62,686 bases of DNA from Nostoc sp. S13 (GCF_029379315.1 NZ_JAQYWQ010000023.1:1-62686), one strand, 5' to 3'; numbered from the stretch's first letter, positions 1 through 8,346 are shown. Notes: generated by a model not told the origin, from the letters alone. Numbers and translations: made by a program.

Positions 1-5
1 ACCCT

Positions 6-35
6 TGTAGAGACGCGAAATTTCGCGTCTCTACA
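6..35. repeat. Perfect 30-bp palindrome (GTAGAGACG family)
   Basis: Perfect inverted repeat with arms beginning TGTAGAGACGCG and an AAATTT centre. It belongs to a family of GTAGAGACG...CGTCTCTAC hairpins that recurs at 19822, 22509 and 32607, with a half copy near 23519. The centre differs between copies but stays self-complementary. It may be a dispersed repeat or act as a transcription stop; no gene is visible in 1-148. Confidence 0.75.
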
Positions 36-148
36 TTCTTTTTCGGAGATGTCTATTTTGCAGAAGGTGCAATAACGTTATGAGTGCCGAGATTTTTTTG
101 TTTTGTATATCAACTTAACCAATGGCAATAGGCAAAGTGTAATATCTC

Positions 149-1060
149 TTATTTAGGTACATAATCCTTTGTCGCTGAGTCATATTTTACACCCTTCCAA
201 CCACCGTTACTATCCGGTTCGCGGAAACGATTTGTCCAAGGGTTCCGAGGGTCAAAATCCGGATGGCGAACATTAAAATATGATTCATGACTTCCTATTG
301 TTGGGCTAGGACTGTTATATCTATCAGCTTGAGACCCACTTGCATCTGATTTTTGACGGTCTTCTAGCCCATGATAAGAACTTGTTTGGCGATTGTGCTC
401 CAGATTATCTTTTCTGGAGTTCTTATGACCTCCTGTATTCCAAACTTCTGCTGCATCTGGCTTGTGCCCCATCACCGTATTCTGGTGTCCTTGGACTATC
501 GTCGGTGGATTGGTATGAGTCGGGCTATATGTATTGAGACGTCTATTGGGTGCCAACAACCATTCTTTTTTCTGTTTATCATTTTTTATGGTTGGTGGAA
601 TTGGACTCACAGGTGAATATAAAGGCAGCATATTTTTGTGGTCATGGGACGGATTCTTATACCCTGCTGCATTTCGTCTGGTGTGTGGTGCTTTCCCAGT
701 CGGATTTGTATCTATTGTTAATTTTGGCTTTTTTTTGCGTATTTTAGGTTGCCCAATTAGATTGTTACCTACTGATGAGCTTGATTGACGTTTTTGCCCT
801 CTAGCTAACTGGACGGGCTGGTTATCTTGCTTTGATTGTACCGCTGTAATATCTGAATCACTCGTGGAGTGCATCTGATTCAAATTATGTCCGTATTTTT
901 CCGACCGGATCAGCGATGTATTCAAGTCAGATACTTGATTTGCGCTTTGCGCCTGCACCACAAAGGGACGCGATTGGAACATTCCCTGAGTTGGAGCAGT
1001 TGATAATGAAGATATTGCTTTAGTAGTAATGTTATTAGGAACGTGTAGTCGGCTAGTCAT
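149..1060 (-). CDS. eCIS-associated cargo-like protein (disordered)
   Basis: 303-residue protein of unknown function. Its N-terminus (about residues 22-36) carries a PTQGMFQSRPFVVQ-type segment. I associate this with the leaders of cyanobacterial DUF4157-type and other proteins linked to extracellular contractile injection systems. The rest is rich in Asn, His, Lys, Pro and Ser and looks disordered. A short Trp/Pro/Asp-rich C-terminus (about 265-303) may be the only folded part. There is no signal peptide or membrane span. No baseplate, sheath or tube gene is in the window, so it would be an orphan cargo or adaptor. The plus-strand ORFs overlapping it are shadows. The start ATG at 1060 lacks a clear Shine-Dalgarno. 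The reading frame is likely real; the eCIS link is inferred from the leader only. Confidence 0.55.
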   Translation of the reverse strand: MTSRLHVPNNITTKAISSLSTAPTQGMFQSRPFVVQAQSANQVSDLNTSLIRSEKYGHNLNQMHSTSDSDITAVQSKQDNQPVQLARGQKRQSSSSVGNNLIGQPKIRKKKPKLTIDTNPTGKAPHTRRNAAGYKNPSHDHKNMLPLYSPVSPIPPTIKNDKQKKEWLLAPNRRLNTYSPTHTNPPTIVQGHQNTVMGHKPDAAEVWNTGGHKNSRKDNLEHNRQTSSYHGLEDRQKSDASGSQADRYNSPSPTIGSHESYFNVRHPDFDPRNPWTNRFREPDSNGGWKGVKYDSATKDYVPK

Positions 1061-1259
1061 AGCGATACCCTAACTTAAGTTAAATTTTAAATAGATTTAC
1101 CCGTCAGATTTTATTCTCTAGCTAAATGCAATAGCTTAAGCAACAACTTTGATTTTATGAGAGCGATCGCAGTTTGTCCTGAAGCCAAAATAAATCTTTT
1201 GACTAAGACATTCAACACAAGCGATGCCTACGGCGGTAAACTACGCTCTCAACTGAAAT

Positions 1260-2132
1260 TTAAGCAGCACAAAAAATCGGGGCAGGTGATAAACCCGCCC
1301 CGATCGCTTCTGATATACTGCGCCCAACGGCTGTTGCTACAGGCTTTAAACTATCAACTAAATGCACCATATCTTCTAAAGAAAGTGCTTGACGGGCATC
1401 AGAAACAGATTTTTCTGGTTCTGGGTGACATTCAATAATTAATCCATCTGCACCGCAAGCGATCGCCGCCCTAGCCAGAGGTGCCACCAGTTCCCGTTTA
1501 CCGACAGCATGGGAAGGATCTACAATCACAGGCAAATGAGTTATTTGCTTGAGTGCTACCACTGCCCCTAAATCCAGGACATTGCGAGTGTAATCATCGA
1601 AGCTGCGGATACCTCTTTCACACAACACCACATCAGGATTCCCGTGGCTGAGGATATATTCAGCAGCCATGACGAATTCTTCAATTATCGCTGCTAAACC
1701 ACGCTTGAGTAGTATTGGTTTGCCAGCTTGTCCCAAAGCTTTGAGCAAGTCGAAGTTTTGCATATTGCGGCTACCAACTTGAAGCATATCAGCGTGGGCG
1801 GCGACTACTTCAATTTGAGAAATTGACATCACCTCGGTGACAACTGGCAGATTGTAATGCGATCGCACTCTTGCCAAAATCTCTAATCCTGCCTCTCCCA
1901 TACCCTGGAAAGCGTAAGGAGATGTGCGAGGTTTGTAGACACCGCCACGCAACCCCTGCACGGATGCAGTAGATAGCTTTTGGGCGACTATCTCCATTTG
2001 TTCTAAGCTTTCAACGGTGCAGGGGCCACCGATAATTACTAGTTTTTCGCCCCCGAAAGCGACTTTTTCTGAAAGTTTAACAATTGTCTGGTGGTTTAGA
2101 TGGGATTGTGCGGCAAGTTTGGCATTAATCAT
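1260..2132 (-). CDS. aroF: 3-deoxy-7-phosphoheptulonate (DAHP) synthase
   Basis: First enzyme of the shikimate pathway, condensing phosphoenolpyruvate with erythrose 4-phosphate; cytoplasmic. The 290-residue protein is of the type I-beta/KDO8P-synthase-like class. Visible motifs are GPCTVES (about 36-42), KPRTSPYAFQG, LLKRGLAA, CERGIRSF, DPSHAVGKRE and IECHPEPEKS, which cover the PEP- and metal-binding residues. It lacks the extra ferredoxin-like N-terminal regulatory domain of the ~338-residue Thermotoga type, so end-product control by that domain is not expected. The start at 2132 has AGGAG about 9 nt upstream. The roughly 500-nt region upstream contains an aromatic leader peptide and terminators, which points to transcription attenuation as the control mechanism. 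Confidence 0.93.
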   Translation of the reverse strand: MINAKLAAQSHLNHQTIVKLSEKVAFGGEKLVIIGGPCTVESLEQMEIVAQKLSTASVQGLRGGVYKPRTSPYAFQGMGEAGLEILARVRSHYNLPVVTEVMSISQIEVVAAHADMLQVGSRNMQNFDLLKALGQAGKPILLKRGLAAIIEEFVMAAEYILSHGNPDVVLCERGIRSFDDYTRNVLDLGAVVALKQITHLPVIVDPSHAVGKRELVAPLARAAIACGADGLIIECHPEPEKSVSDARQALSLEDMVHLVDSLKPVATAVGRSISEAIGAGLSPAPIFCAA

Positions 2133-2154
2133 GGTTCTATTCTCCTAAAAAATT

Positions 2155-2320
2155 AAGTATTGGGCATTGGGCATTGGGCAATTTAATTTTGGATTTTGGT
2201 GAAGCAGCCCGGTCTTGGGGGTTTCCCCCATGAGCGACTGCTGAACCGGAAGGGATTGACGATTTTGGATTAAATTTCAATTCTTTAATCTAAAATCTAA
2301 AATCTAAAATCTAAAATTCT
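2155..2320. repeat. Repeat-rich 5' UTR of aroF
   Basis: Between the attenuator terminator and the aroF start lie three TTGGGCA heptamers (about 2160-2181). They are followed by a palindromic block around CCCGGTC...GAACCGG (about 2208-2252) and short AAAATCTA repeats near 2290-2318. These are dispersed-repeat insertions. They lengthen the transcribed region between attenuator and gene without an obvious ORF. Confidence 0.6.
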
Positions 2321-2340
2321 TACTCCCCACTCCCAGTAAC

Positions 2341-2376
2341 AACAAAAAAGCCCGAAACCTTTAAGAGTTCCGGGCG
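2341..2376 (-). terminator. Attenuator terminator of the aroF leader
   Basis: On the minus strand GCCCGGAAC pairs with GTTTCGGGC (one G-U), arms 2376-2366 and 2358-2350, followed by TTTTTTGTTGTT. This is a standard intrinsic terminator about 28 nt after the leader-peptide stop. Its 5' arm (CCCGGAACT, 2374-2366) is also exactly complementary to AGTTCCGGG at 2415-2407, the last three codons of the leader peptide. Terminator and antiterminator are therefore mutually exclusive. Confidence 0.85.
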
Positions 2377-2403
2377 CGTTCTGATTTATCGGCATGACGC
2401 GAT

Positions 2404-2466
2404 TTACCCGGAACTTACTCTGGGCCAAAAGTAAAAGCCATAAAACCAGCTACTAAAATAAGTCAT
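2404..2466 (-). CDS. Aromatic leader peptide (20 aa) controlling aroF
   Basis: Short ORF reading MTYFSSWFYG then FYFWPRVSSG and stop. Nine of 20 residues are Phe, Tyr or Trp, and eight of them fall between residues 4 and 14. AAGGAG lies about 11 nt before the ATG. The final codons AGT-TCC-GGG form one arm of the antiterminator (2415-2407). With all aromatic amino acids plentiful, the ribosome would reach the stop, cover this arm and allow the terminator at 2376-2341 to form. Stalling at the aromatic codons would leave the arm free to pair and permit read-through into aroF. The ORF and pairings are seen directly; the regulatory logic is inferred from classical trp/phe attenuators. Confidence 0.85.
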   Translation of the reverse strand: MTYFSSWFYGFYFWPRVSSG

Positions 2467-2482
2467 GACGATGAAATTCTCC

Positions 2483-2519
2483 TTAAAAAAACAAAAACCG
2501 CAGAGTTAGCTCTGCGGTT
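2483..2519 (-). terminator. Upstream terminator (T1) in the aroF leader
   Basis: Minus-strand hairpin AACCGCAGAG / CTCTGCGGTT with a 4-nt loop, followed by TTTTTGTTTTTTT. It stands just before the Shine-Dalgarno of the aromatic leader peptide, so transcription must read through it to reach the peptide and aroF. Its first four bases (AACC) are shared with the preceding 11-bp stem. Confidence 0.85.
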
Positions 2520-2565
2520 CACCGGGCGGTTTCCGTTAGGAAACTCGATTCACTCCCGGTGAACC
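2516..2565 (-). promoter_or_regulatory. Structured RNA element upstream of T1
   Basis: The minus strand forms a perfect 11-bp stem, GGTTCACCGGG / CCCGGTGAACC (2565-2555 with 2526-2516). It encloses a second hairpin, GTTTCC-TAAC-GGAAAC (2544-2529). The outer stem competes for four nucleotides with terminator T1. This geometry fits either a ligand- or protein-controlled riboswitch-like switch or the body of a terminated small RNA. I do not recognise it as a known riboswitch. It does not match the glutamine (glnA/downstream-peptide) motif as I remember it. Confidence 0.55.
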
Positions 2566-2599
2566 ACCCTAAACCAAAAATAAAAGTAGGAATTTATAT

Positions 2600-3455
2600 T
2601 AAGCATTTGCTGGGTTTGTGCTGGAAAACTTAAGAACTATGCCTATATAAATTAACATTACCAGGAAGACTAGGCGGTGTCAAGACCCCCATAAACGATA
2701 AAAAAGCGATAGACTCAGTACAACTGTGGGAGTCAAGATTAGTAACGCTTGGCGGAATTCAAAATCACGCCCTGTTCTGATTATGTGGTGAAGTACTAGT
2801 TGGTTGTTTGCCTAGACGAAGAAAGTGGTGAGGGGTCGCAGTCTTTTCTACGAGACGGTGTGCGAACGCGCAGAGCGTTCCGTTCTCGCAGCGTCTCGTA
2901 GAGAAGGAAAGGCGGTTCTCGTCGTTAGCGAGTTTTTGAGCGTCACTCTCAAACCCGTTGGCGCAGCCTCTGGTAGACAAAGGCTTGTCATTAGATATCA
3001 CCATAGCTATAGCAGATTTCAAGGAAGGTGAAGTACACAACGATTCGTCCCAAAGCCAGGTATAAATCCTGTTTTACTTCTGTTAGCGGAGCGGGGCGTA
3101 GCTCATTCTGGATTCTGAATTCTGCTATATATAAGTTGACAAATATTGTTGTGTCATGACTAATGGGTAGTGTAAGTGATTAAAAATCAATTGTGAAAAA
3201 TCTAAAAATTCCGAATATGGCTATTCTCTAATGAATAGAATCCATCTAACTCAAGGTAATCAGAGACAACTCTAAGCGGTGACTTCCGTGCCTCAAAAGT
3301 TCAAAGATCCACCATTGAGAAGTTAAAATTATAATTCTCCTGACTTGTCACCTCACCTTGCGAAAGCTTATTGCAGACAATTGACGATCGCCATACATTA
3401 TTCTTACCCAAGTCCTCATTGACCAGATCAACTTTTTAGGATCATCAGTTTCATT
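2600..3455. other. Non-coding stretch with dispersed repeats
   Basis: No supported gene. The segment about 2845-2910 is a nested palindromic repeat of the CTACGAGACG...CGTCTCGTAG class (GAACGCGCAGAGCGTTC core). A further repeat around 3080-3130 has the form TTAGCGGAGCGGGGCGTAGC. The ORFs across 2765-3040 on both strands are made of this repeat and are not genes. The remainder (3130-3455) is AT-rich and holds the presumed promoter of the gene starting at 3456. Confidence 0.6.
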
Positions 3456-3950
3456 ATGCCCAGTTCCAAAATCTTAGCCCAATCTTTCGACTATCATGGA
3501 GTTTACCCCTGCCCAGTCTGTCGGATAGGTAAGATTTCTCATATGCCATTGATGGAAGCTATGGCTTGTGACTTTTGCCACGAGATTTTTACAGTCAACC
3601 TAGAATTAGAGCAAATCAAGATGCCTTCTAGGCAACCACCCTTAAGTTGGCGTTGGAATGGGTTTAATTGGACAGAAGGCCAGTTGGAAGGGATGGAATT
3701 AGGTTGGGGTTATGGATTAGCAGCAGCAGTTTTTATCATTCTTCCCACTACTTTAATTGGCATAGTAGCTTACTATTTTCCTGCTAATCTCAAGGAACCG
3801 ATTACCTGGATGCCATATATTTGGACAATATTAACTTTCTTATCACATTTAGCAATTATTGTTTGGATTTTTATTGAAGTCTATCAAATTCCAGTTGGAG
3901 CATATTTGAGAGCGATCGCTCGATGGAGAAATGGGGAGATGGGAAGATGA
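3456..3950 (+). CDS. Conserved cyanobacterial zinc-ribbon membrane protein
   Basis: 164 residues. The N-terminus has two CxxC pairs (PCPVC at about 19-23 and CDFC at about 39-42) spaced like a zinc ribbon. Two hydrophobic segments follow at about 88-112 and 122-145, giving a small membrane protein with a cytosolic or lumenal metal-binding head. The function is unknown; it resembles uncharacterised proteins conserved across filamentous cyanobacteria. It stands alone between a repeat-rich region and a J-domain gene on the same strand. Confidence 0.7.
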   Translation: MPSSKILAQSFDYHGVYPCPVCRIGKISHMPLMEAMACDFCHEIFTVNLELEQIKMPSRQPPLSWRWNGFNWTEGQLEGMELGWGYGLAAAVFIILPTTLIGIVAYYFPANLKEPITWMPYIWTILTFLSHLAIIVWIFIEVYQIPVGAYLRAIARWRNGEMGR

Positions 3951-4033
3951 GGGAGCAGGGCAAGTGACAAAAGATGCAGCGAATACATGACTCCATCACT
4001 GATAATTAAGTTGATTGTCCACCAAAATATCGT

Positions 4034-4681
4034 ATGAGCGATCTGGAGCGGTACTATAGAGTTTTGGAATTAGAGCCTGGGGCAACACTTGAGGAAGTGA
4101 ACCAGGCTTACAAAGATTTAGTTTTTGTTTGGCATCCCGATCGCATTCCTAAAGACAATCTCCGTTTACAGCAGAAAGCACAAGACAAGCTGAAAGCCAT
4201 AAATGAAGCTCGTGAAAAGTTGCGCTCTCTAAAAACCAAACATCAACCTACAGTTCACTCTCCGCCACCTCAACAAGAAAAACCATCTCAAACAACCCAG
4301 CAACCAGCAAAGCAAAACTCAGACTTGAGTGGCAAAGACTATAGTCGGGCAAATTTGAGCAATAAAGACTTGTCTGGCAGAAATCTGAGTTATGCCAATT
4401 TGAGTGGTGCTAATCTCAGCGATACTTTTATGCACAAAGTTAATCTTAGAGGTGCGAATTTATCTGATGCAAATTTATTTCGGGCAAACCTACTTTTAGC
4501 GGATCTCAGGGAGGCGAATTTACGTGGTGCTAATTTGATTGGAGCGGATCTCAGTGGAACCGACTTGCGAGGAGCGGACTTGACGGGAGCGCGGATTCGC
4601 TCTGGCGAACGCCTTCTGGTTAAACTAATTGGTGCTAACTTAGCTGGGGCAATTATGCCTGATGGTGCAATTTATCAATAA
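4034..4681 (+). CDS. J-domain protein with pentapeptide repeats
   Basis: 215 residues. Residues 5-65 are a DnaJ domain with the essential HPD motif (34-36, in FVWHPDRIPK), which would stimulate an Hsp70 (DnaK) ATPase. A Gln/Pro-rich linker (75-105) joins it to about 20 A(D/N)LxX pentapeptide repeats (about 105-205), predicted to form a right-handed quadrilateral beta-helix. It lacks the Gly/Phe-rich and zinc-finger regions of canonical DnaJ. It is probably a specialised co-chaperone whose beta-helix binds a client or scaffold; the client is unknown. The start is set by the J-domain. Confidence 0.85.
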   Translation: MSDLERYYRVLELEPGATLEEVNQAYKDLVFVWHPDRIPKDNLRLQQKAQDKLKAINEAREKLRSLKTKHQPTVHSPPPQQEKPSQTTQQPAKQNSDLSGKDYSRANLSNKDLSGRNLSYANLSGANLSDTFMHKVNLRGANLSDANLFRANLLLADLREANLRGANLIGADLSGTDLRGADLTGARIRSGERLLVKLIGANLAGAIMPDGAIYQ

Positions 4682-4937
4682 CTGAGGTTGCGTGATCAAT
4701 TACTCAAATGATAAAGCAACATAGCAGTTCTTGTACCCTGCGGGTACTCCGTTGGAGAACGGGAACTCGTAGAGTGGCCGATTGGTGGCTGGGCTATGCT
4801 TGTGATTAGATAGCGTAGACGCAGCCCAACCTAGTCATTGCTATATTTGTTAATCTTCGTAGATTACAAAATGAAGTGCCAAAAGTGGGCTTATACTTCT
4901 ATAGTGAGATTCAAAAGCTCAAACCAAAAATTCATTG

Positions 4938-5297
4938 ATGCTAGTTCAAAAACTTCAAGACTGTCCAGAATTCATCGCCGGTGATAACACCATTCTGCGA
5001 GAACTGCTACATCCAGATAAGCAACTTCTGACATTGCGCTATAGTTTGGCTCATGCAACAGTGCCAGTAGGAAAAACCTCTCAACCCCACTCGCTCTCTA
5101 CCTCAGAAGTCTATTATATTCTTAGTGGCATCGGAGAAATGCAGATTGATGATGAAACCCAGATTGTTCAGCCGGGAGACGCTGTGTATATTCCTCCTAA
5201 TACGCGGCAATTTATTTCTAACTCTGGCATCGAACCTCTAGTATTTATATGTATTGTTGATCCAGCATGGCGGAAGGAAGATGAAACAGTTTATTAA
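4938..5297 (+). CDS. Cupin-domain protein
   Basis: 119 residues from the ATG at 4938 (a TTG lies one codon upstream). A single conserved beta-barrel cupin fills the protein. Motif 1 is seen as PHSLSTSEVYYILSGIGEM and motif 2 as PGDAVYIPPNTRQFISN. Metal-ligand positions are partly present (His, Glu). It could be a sugar/small-molecule isomerase-like or sensory cupin; the substrate cannot be told. There is no operon partner. Confidence 0.75.
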   Translation: MLVQKLQDCPEFIAGDNTILRELLHPDKQLLTLRYSLAHATVPVGKTSQPHSLSTSEVYYILSGIGEMQIDDETQIVQPGDAVYIPPNTRQFISNSGIEPLVFICIVDPAWRKEDETVY

Positions 5298-5366
5298 AAA
5301 CCAGTTATAGTCATAGTCTCAAAGTAAGCGAAAAAAATCTCAGCATTTTTCAACAACTACTCACTT

Positions 5367-5906
5367 TCAGCCGTCAATTTTGTTTAACCAAGTAACCAAG
5401 TCATCTGAGGCAAGTGCGATCTCGCTTCCTAACGTTTTGATATAAAGAAGTCCGTCGCTAATAATTAAATCTCGGATTGGATACCATAAATCTCGTTTTC
5501 TAATCAGAAGTTCCAACGAAATTCCTTGTGTGGAAGTATACTTGCGATATCTCCACCAAGCTCGCCATAGAAGTACAGATTTAGTACAGTGCATCTGATA
5601 TCCTTTGGGAATTTTGCAGTATTCATACTGATAGAAACCCCGACTATCTACTTCTCCTTTCAGGAGATAACCATATTCTGCTAATGCCTGATTTATCAAT
5701 TCCCAGTGGGATGATTTCGGATAAACCAAGAATTCACATAGGGTGTTAGATAGTTGGACGGTGGCAATTACGCCTTCAGATTTCGCTGTTAGTTGATTGG
5801 TCTTATACACTGTTTGCGCTGTCAAAGAAGGATTTGACAACAAAACTTCTTTTTTCTGGATAGAGTTTTGCACAAACTCTCGAATTAAATCTAGATTAGA
5901 CAACAT
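5367..5906 (-). CDS. Hypothetical protein
   Basis: 179 residues, soluble, with no recognised domain. The sequence is rich in Trp and Tyr around residues 120-150 (LLWRAWWRYRKY) and ends in a short amphipathic helix. The frame is clean with an ATG start and is separated from the downstream phosphatase gene by about 190 bp on the strand opposite to its left neighbour. Probably a real cyanobacterial lineage gene; no function can be assigned. Confidence 0.6.
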   Translation of the reverse strand: MLSNLDLIREFVQNSIQKKEVLLSNPSLTAQTVYKTNQLTAKSEGVIATVQLSNTLCEFLVYPKSSHWELINQALAEYGYLLKGEVDSRGFYQYEYCKIPKGYQMHCTKSVLLWRAWWRYRKYTSTQGISLELLIRKRDLWYPIRDLIISDGLLYIKTLGSEIALASDDLVTWLNKIDG

Positions 5907-6015
5907 AAAAATGATTTATACTAGATAAGCTAGTGTAATCGAAGCTACAATACTACTTCAATTATCAGAATGCTCAGATTATCACCAGCTTTATTTATAG
6001 TTGAGTTTTGTATAG

Positions 6016-6822
6016 TTAAATTTTTACACCTTCCAAAAAAGGTTGAAATACCGGAACTAATTCTGGGCGACTAACAACAAGGGTGGGAAAAGAGCGATCG
6101 CTATAATCTTCTCCCGATGACAACGGAAACGGTTCTGACTTGAGCGATAACCAAACACCGCCAGCTGCTTGGACAATTACCCAAGCCCCCGCTAAGTCCC
6201 AAACTTTTGGTGTCGCTTCAATACCACCAAGAGTTGCCCCAGTCGCAACTGTCAAAAAGTTATAGCTAGCGACACCCAACATCCGAATTTTGCAGGGAAA
6301 GCCGTTTTGAATAACTGCGGTGCTACGGGAACAGAGGTTAAAAAAGTGATTGTTGCTGGGATTATCTACACTGCTATGGATGGGGTGGCGATTGAGAAAT
6401 GCTCCTGTTGGCGGTGTTAATCCAGATGAACCTGCCCAGAAACCATGAAAAGCTTGATTCAAGGTTGGTGCGTAAACATAACCAAAAATGGGTGTACCTT
6501 GATACAGTAAACCCAGAGATATTGTCCAGATGGGAATGCCGCGTGTGAAGTTGGTTGTACCATCGAGAGGATCAATTACCCAGCACCACTCGGTACCGGG
6601 AAATGACTGATCACTCTCTTCGCTCAAAATGCCGTAACCAGAAAAATTAGAAGCGATCGCATCCCGAATTTCCTGATCTGCCCATTTATCTGCTTGCGTC
6701 ACCAAACTACCATCAGCTTTTTGGGAAGCCTGTACTTGCCCAAAATCTTGCATTAGCTGCTTGCCCACTCTGGTAGTGGTAGTTTGGGCAAAATCAAGAA
6801 TTGTCGTCCAAAAATCATTCAT
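6016..6822 (-). CDS. Inositol monophosphatase family protein
   Basis: 268 residues of the Mg2+/Li+-sensitive phosphatase fold. Motifs seen: GILSEES (Glu metal ligand), WVIDPLDGTTNFTRG (DPxDGT signature with Thr and Asp ligands) and WDLAGAWVIVQAAGG near the C-terminus. The family hydrolyses small phosphomonoesters; histidinol-phosphatase (HisN) or inositol-1-phosphatase (SuhB) are both possible. Length is typical. Heptamer repeats lie immediately upstream in the promoter region and a PucC-like transporter gene precedes it on the same strand, so the two may be co-transcribed. Confidence 0.88.
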   Translation of the reverse strand: MNDFWTTILDFAQTTTTRVGKQLMQDFGQVQASQKADGSLVTQADKWADQEIRDAIASNFSGYGILSEESDQSFPGTEWCWVIDPLDGTTNFTRGIPIWTISLGLLYQGTPIFGYVYAPTLNQAFHGFWAGSSGLTPPTGAFLNRHPIHSSVDNPSNNHFFNLCSRSTAVIQNGFPCKIRMLGVASYNFLTVATGATLGGIEATPKVWDLAGAWVIVQAAGGVWLSLKSEPFPLSSGEDYSDRSFPTLVVSRPELVPVFQPFLEGVKI

Positions 6823-6823
6823 G

Positions 6824-6905
6824 GTTATTTGTCATTTGTCATTTGTCATTTGTCATTTGTCCCATGCCCAATGCCCAATGCCCAATGCCCAATGCCCAAT
6901 GCCCC
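6824..6905. repeat. Tandem heptamer repeats (two families)
   Basis: Five copies of a TTGTCAT-type 7-mer are followed by five copies of ATGCCCA. These short tandemly repeated repetitive sequences occupy the gap between two minus-strand genes. Their 7-bp period makes them readable in all frames, which creates spurious short ORFs. Confidence 0.9.
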
Positions 6906-6912
6906 ATACAGT

Positions 6913-8346
6913 TTAATCTAAATCGCTTTCTAAAACCGAAGCGATCGCCAGCTTTGTATTTGTTTGAAATTCCGCTACATTCACCCGGTTGAGAAACCAA
7001 ATCGACACGATCATTCCCACGGCTTCTAAAGCAAATACCAGTCCATAAGCTAAAACTAAATTGGGTAATAGCTTACGACCTACATCCAATAAAGTACCAC
7101 CTAAAACCACTGCCACACCTCTAGAGACAGACTGCGCTAACCCCCAAGCCCCAATAAATGTACCTGCGGCTTTTGCGGCGGTGAGATCCAACATCAAGCT
7201 AACTGCTGCCGTAGTTAAGACACCAGTGCCTAAACCGAATAAAATTAAACTTAGCTTCAGGAAAGCTGGATTAGCTGTGAAGCCTGATATCCCAAGTAAT
7301 ACTGTACAAAATGCCACTAATATACAGCCTAGTCTTGCAGTTCTTTGCTTACCTAAACGTGGCACAATCAAAAAACCACTCACACCATAGGCAATCAGTA
7401 TACCTGTTCCATAAAAAACGTTCAGTTTAGTACTTTCAGCCAAAGGCATTTTAAATACCTGACCTGCATAAGGTTCTAAAATCGGGTCTTGCATAAACAA
7501 GCAGAGAGTCATCACCAGTAAAAAGGTGAAAAATATACCTGTTTGCGGACTAGCCGTTAAAATTTCCCAAGCTTTGCCCAGAGTAATGCTGTCTTCTCGA
7601 TTTACCACTGTGGAACGGCTTAGATATTGGGAGTATTTTTTTTCTACGCCCAATGTCGCTACGATCGCCAGCCCAAATACAATTGTTGGGACGATAGTAA
7701 ACAGCCTGTTGATCGCCGCCTGCAAGGTTGCTGTTGTTGCTTCTGGCGTTAATTGCTTCAGCAAGCTAGCACTAATAATCGCCCCAACAATAATCCCCAC
7801 CATTAGCATTGACCAAACAACACCTACTACTTTGGAACGGTTATCTTCTTCAGATATATCTACCAACAAAGCAGCAAAGGCAGTGCTGCTAGCACAAATT
7901 CCTAGACCGTATATAGCGAATATGAGGGATAGAAGCGCTGTCCAGCCGATTGTTTGGGTTGTCCATGCCCAACCACCTGCACTAATTACGGCATTATTAA
8001 GCTGCCACATTACTTGTACAGCTAAAAAGGCTGCGATCGCAAATATTGCCGCGCCCACCCAAACATAAGCTGTGCGGTGGTATCCCCATAACGGCTTGGC
8101 ATCGGAAATCTGGCCGAACCAGACACGGGAAGGAGCAACAAATAAAGGCAGTGCTAGAACTACTGATACCAGCGTTGCCGGAATTGCTATTTCTTGAATC
8201 ATGACTCTGTTGAGTACTCCCAAAGTCAAAATTGACATCATGCTCAACCCCATCTGAAATAAACCCAGTCGGAACATAGTCAGCAGGTTTACTCTTGGCA
8301 CAGATAAGGATTTTGTTTTGGTATCAAATACTTCACCGCTTGCCAT
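6913..8346 (-). CDS. BCD/PucC-family major facilitator transporter
   Basis: 477 residues with about 12 hydrophobic segments. The sequence resembles the bacteriochlorophyll-delivery (BCD) family of the MFS, which includes PucC and LhaA. Supporting segments are FRLGLFQMGLSMMSILTLGV at the start, a conserved APSRVWFGQISDAKPLWGYHR loop, and FGLGTGVLTTAAVSLMLDLT. In purple bacteria such proteins assist light-harvesting assembly; in cyanobacteria the relatives are thought to handle chlorophyll or pigment-protein assembly, with no firm substrate. Start ATG at 8346. Confidence 0.85.
   Translation of the reverse strand: MASGEVFDTKTKSLSVPRVNLLTMFRLGLFQMGLSMMSILTLGVLNRVMIQEIAIPATLVSVVLALPLFVAPSRVWFGQISDAKPLWGYHRTAYVWVGAAIFAIAAFLAVQVMWQLNNAVISAGGWAWTTQTIGWTALLSLIFAIYGLGICASSTAFAALLVDISEEDNRSKVVGVVWSMLMVGIIVGAIISASLLKQLTPEATTATLQAAINRLFTIVPTIVFGLAIVATLGVEKKYSQYLSRSTVVNREDSITLGKAWEILTASPQTGIFFTFLLVMTLCLFMQDPILEPYAGQVFKMPLAESTKLNVFYGTGILIAYGVSGFLIVPRLGKQRTARLGCILVAFCTVLLGISGFTANPAFLKLSLILFGLGTGVLTTAAVSLMLDLTAAKAAGTFIGAWGLAQSVSRGVAVVLGGTLLDVGRKLLPNLVLAYGLVFALEAVGMIVSIWFLNRVNVAEFQTNTKLAIASVLESDLD

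Noticed and set aside
340..788. Four plus-strand ORFs
   Set aside because: Shadows of the minus-strand 303-residue gene; no ribosome binding sites and improbable amino-acid use.
2483..2565. Glutamine (glnA/downstream-peptide) riboswitch
   Set aside because: A peptide does follow downstream, but the conserved loop sequences I remember for that class are not present.
2765..3040. Overlapping ORFs on both strands of 60-90 codons
   Set aside because: They coincide with a nested palindromic repeat (CGTCTCGTAG/CTACGAGACG) and have no start context or protein-like composition.
6824..6905. Tandem repeats resembling a CRISPR array
   Set aside because: The unit is 7 bp with no spacers and no cas genes nearby.
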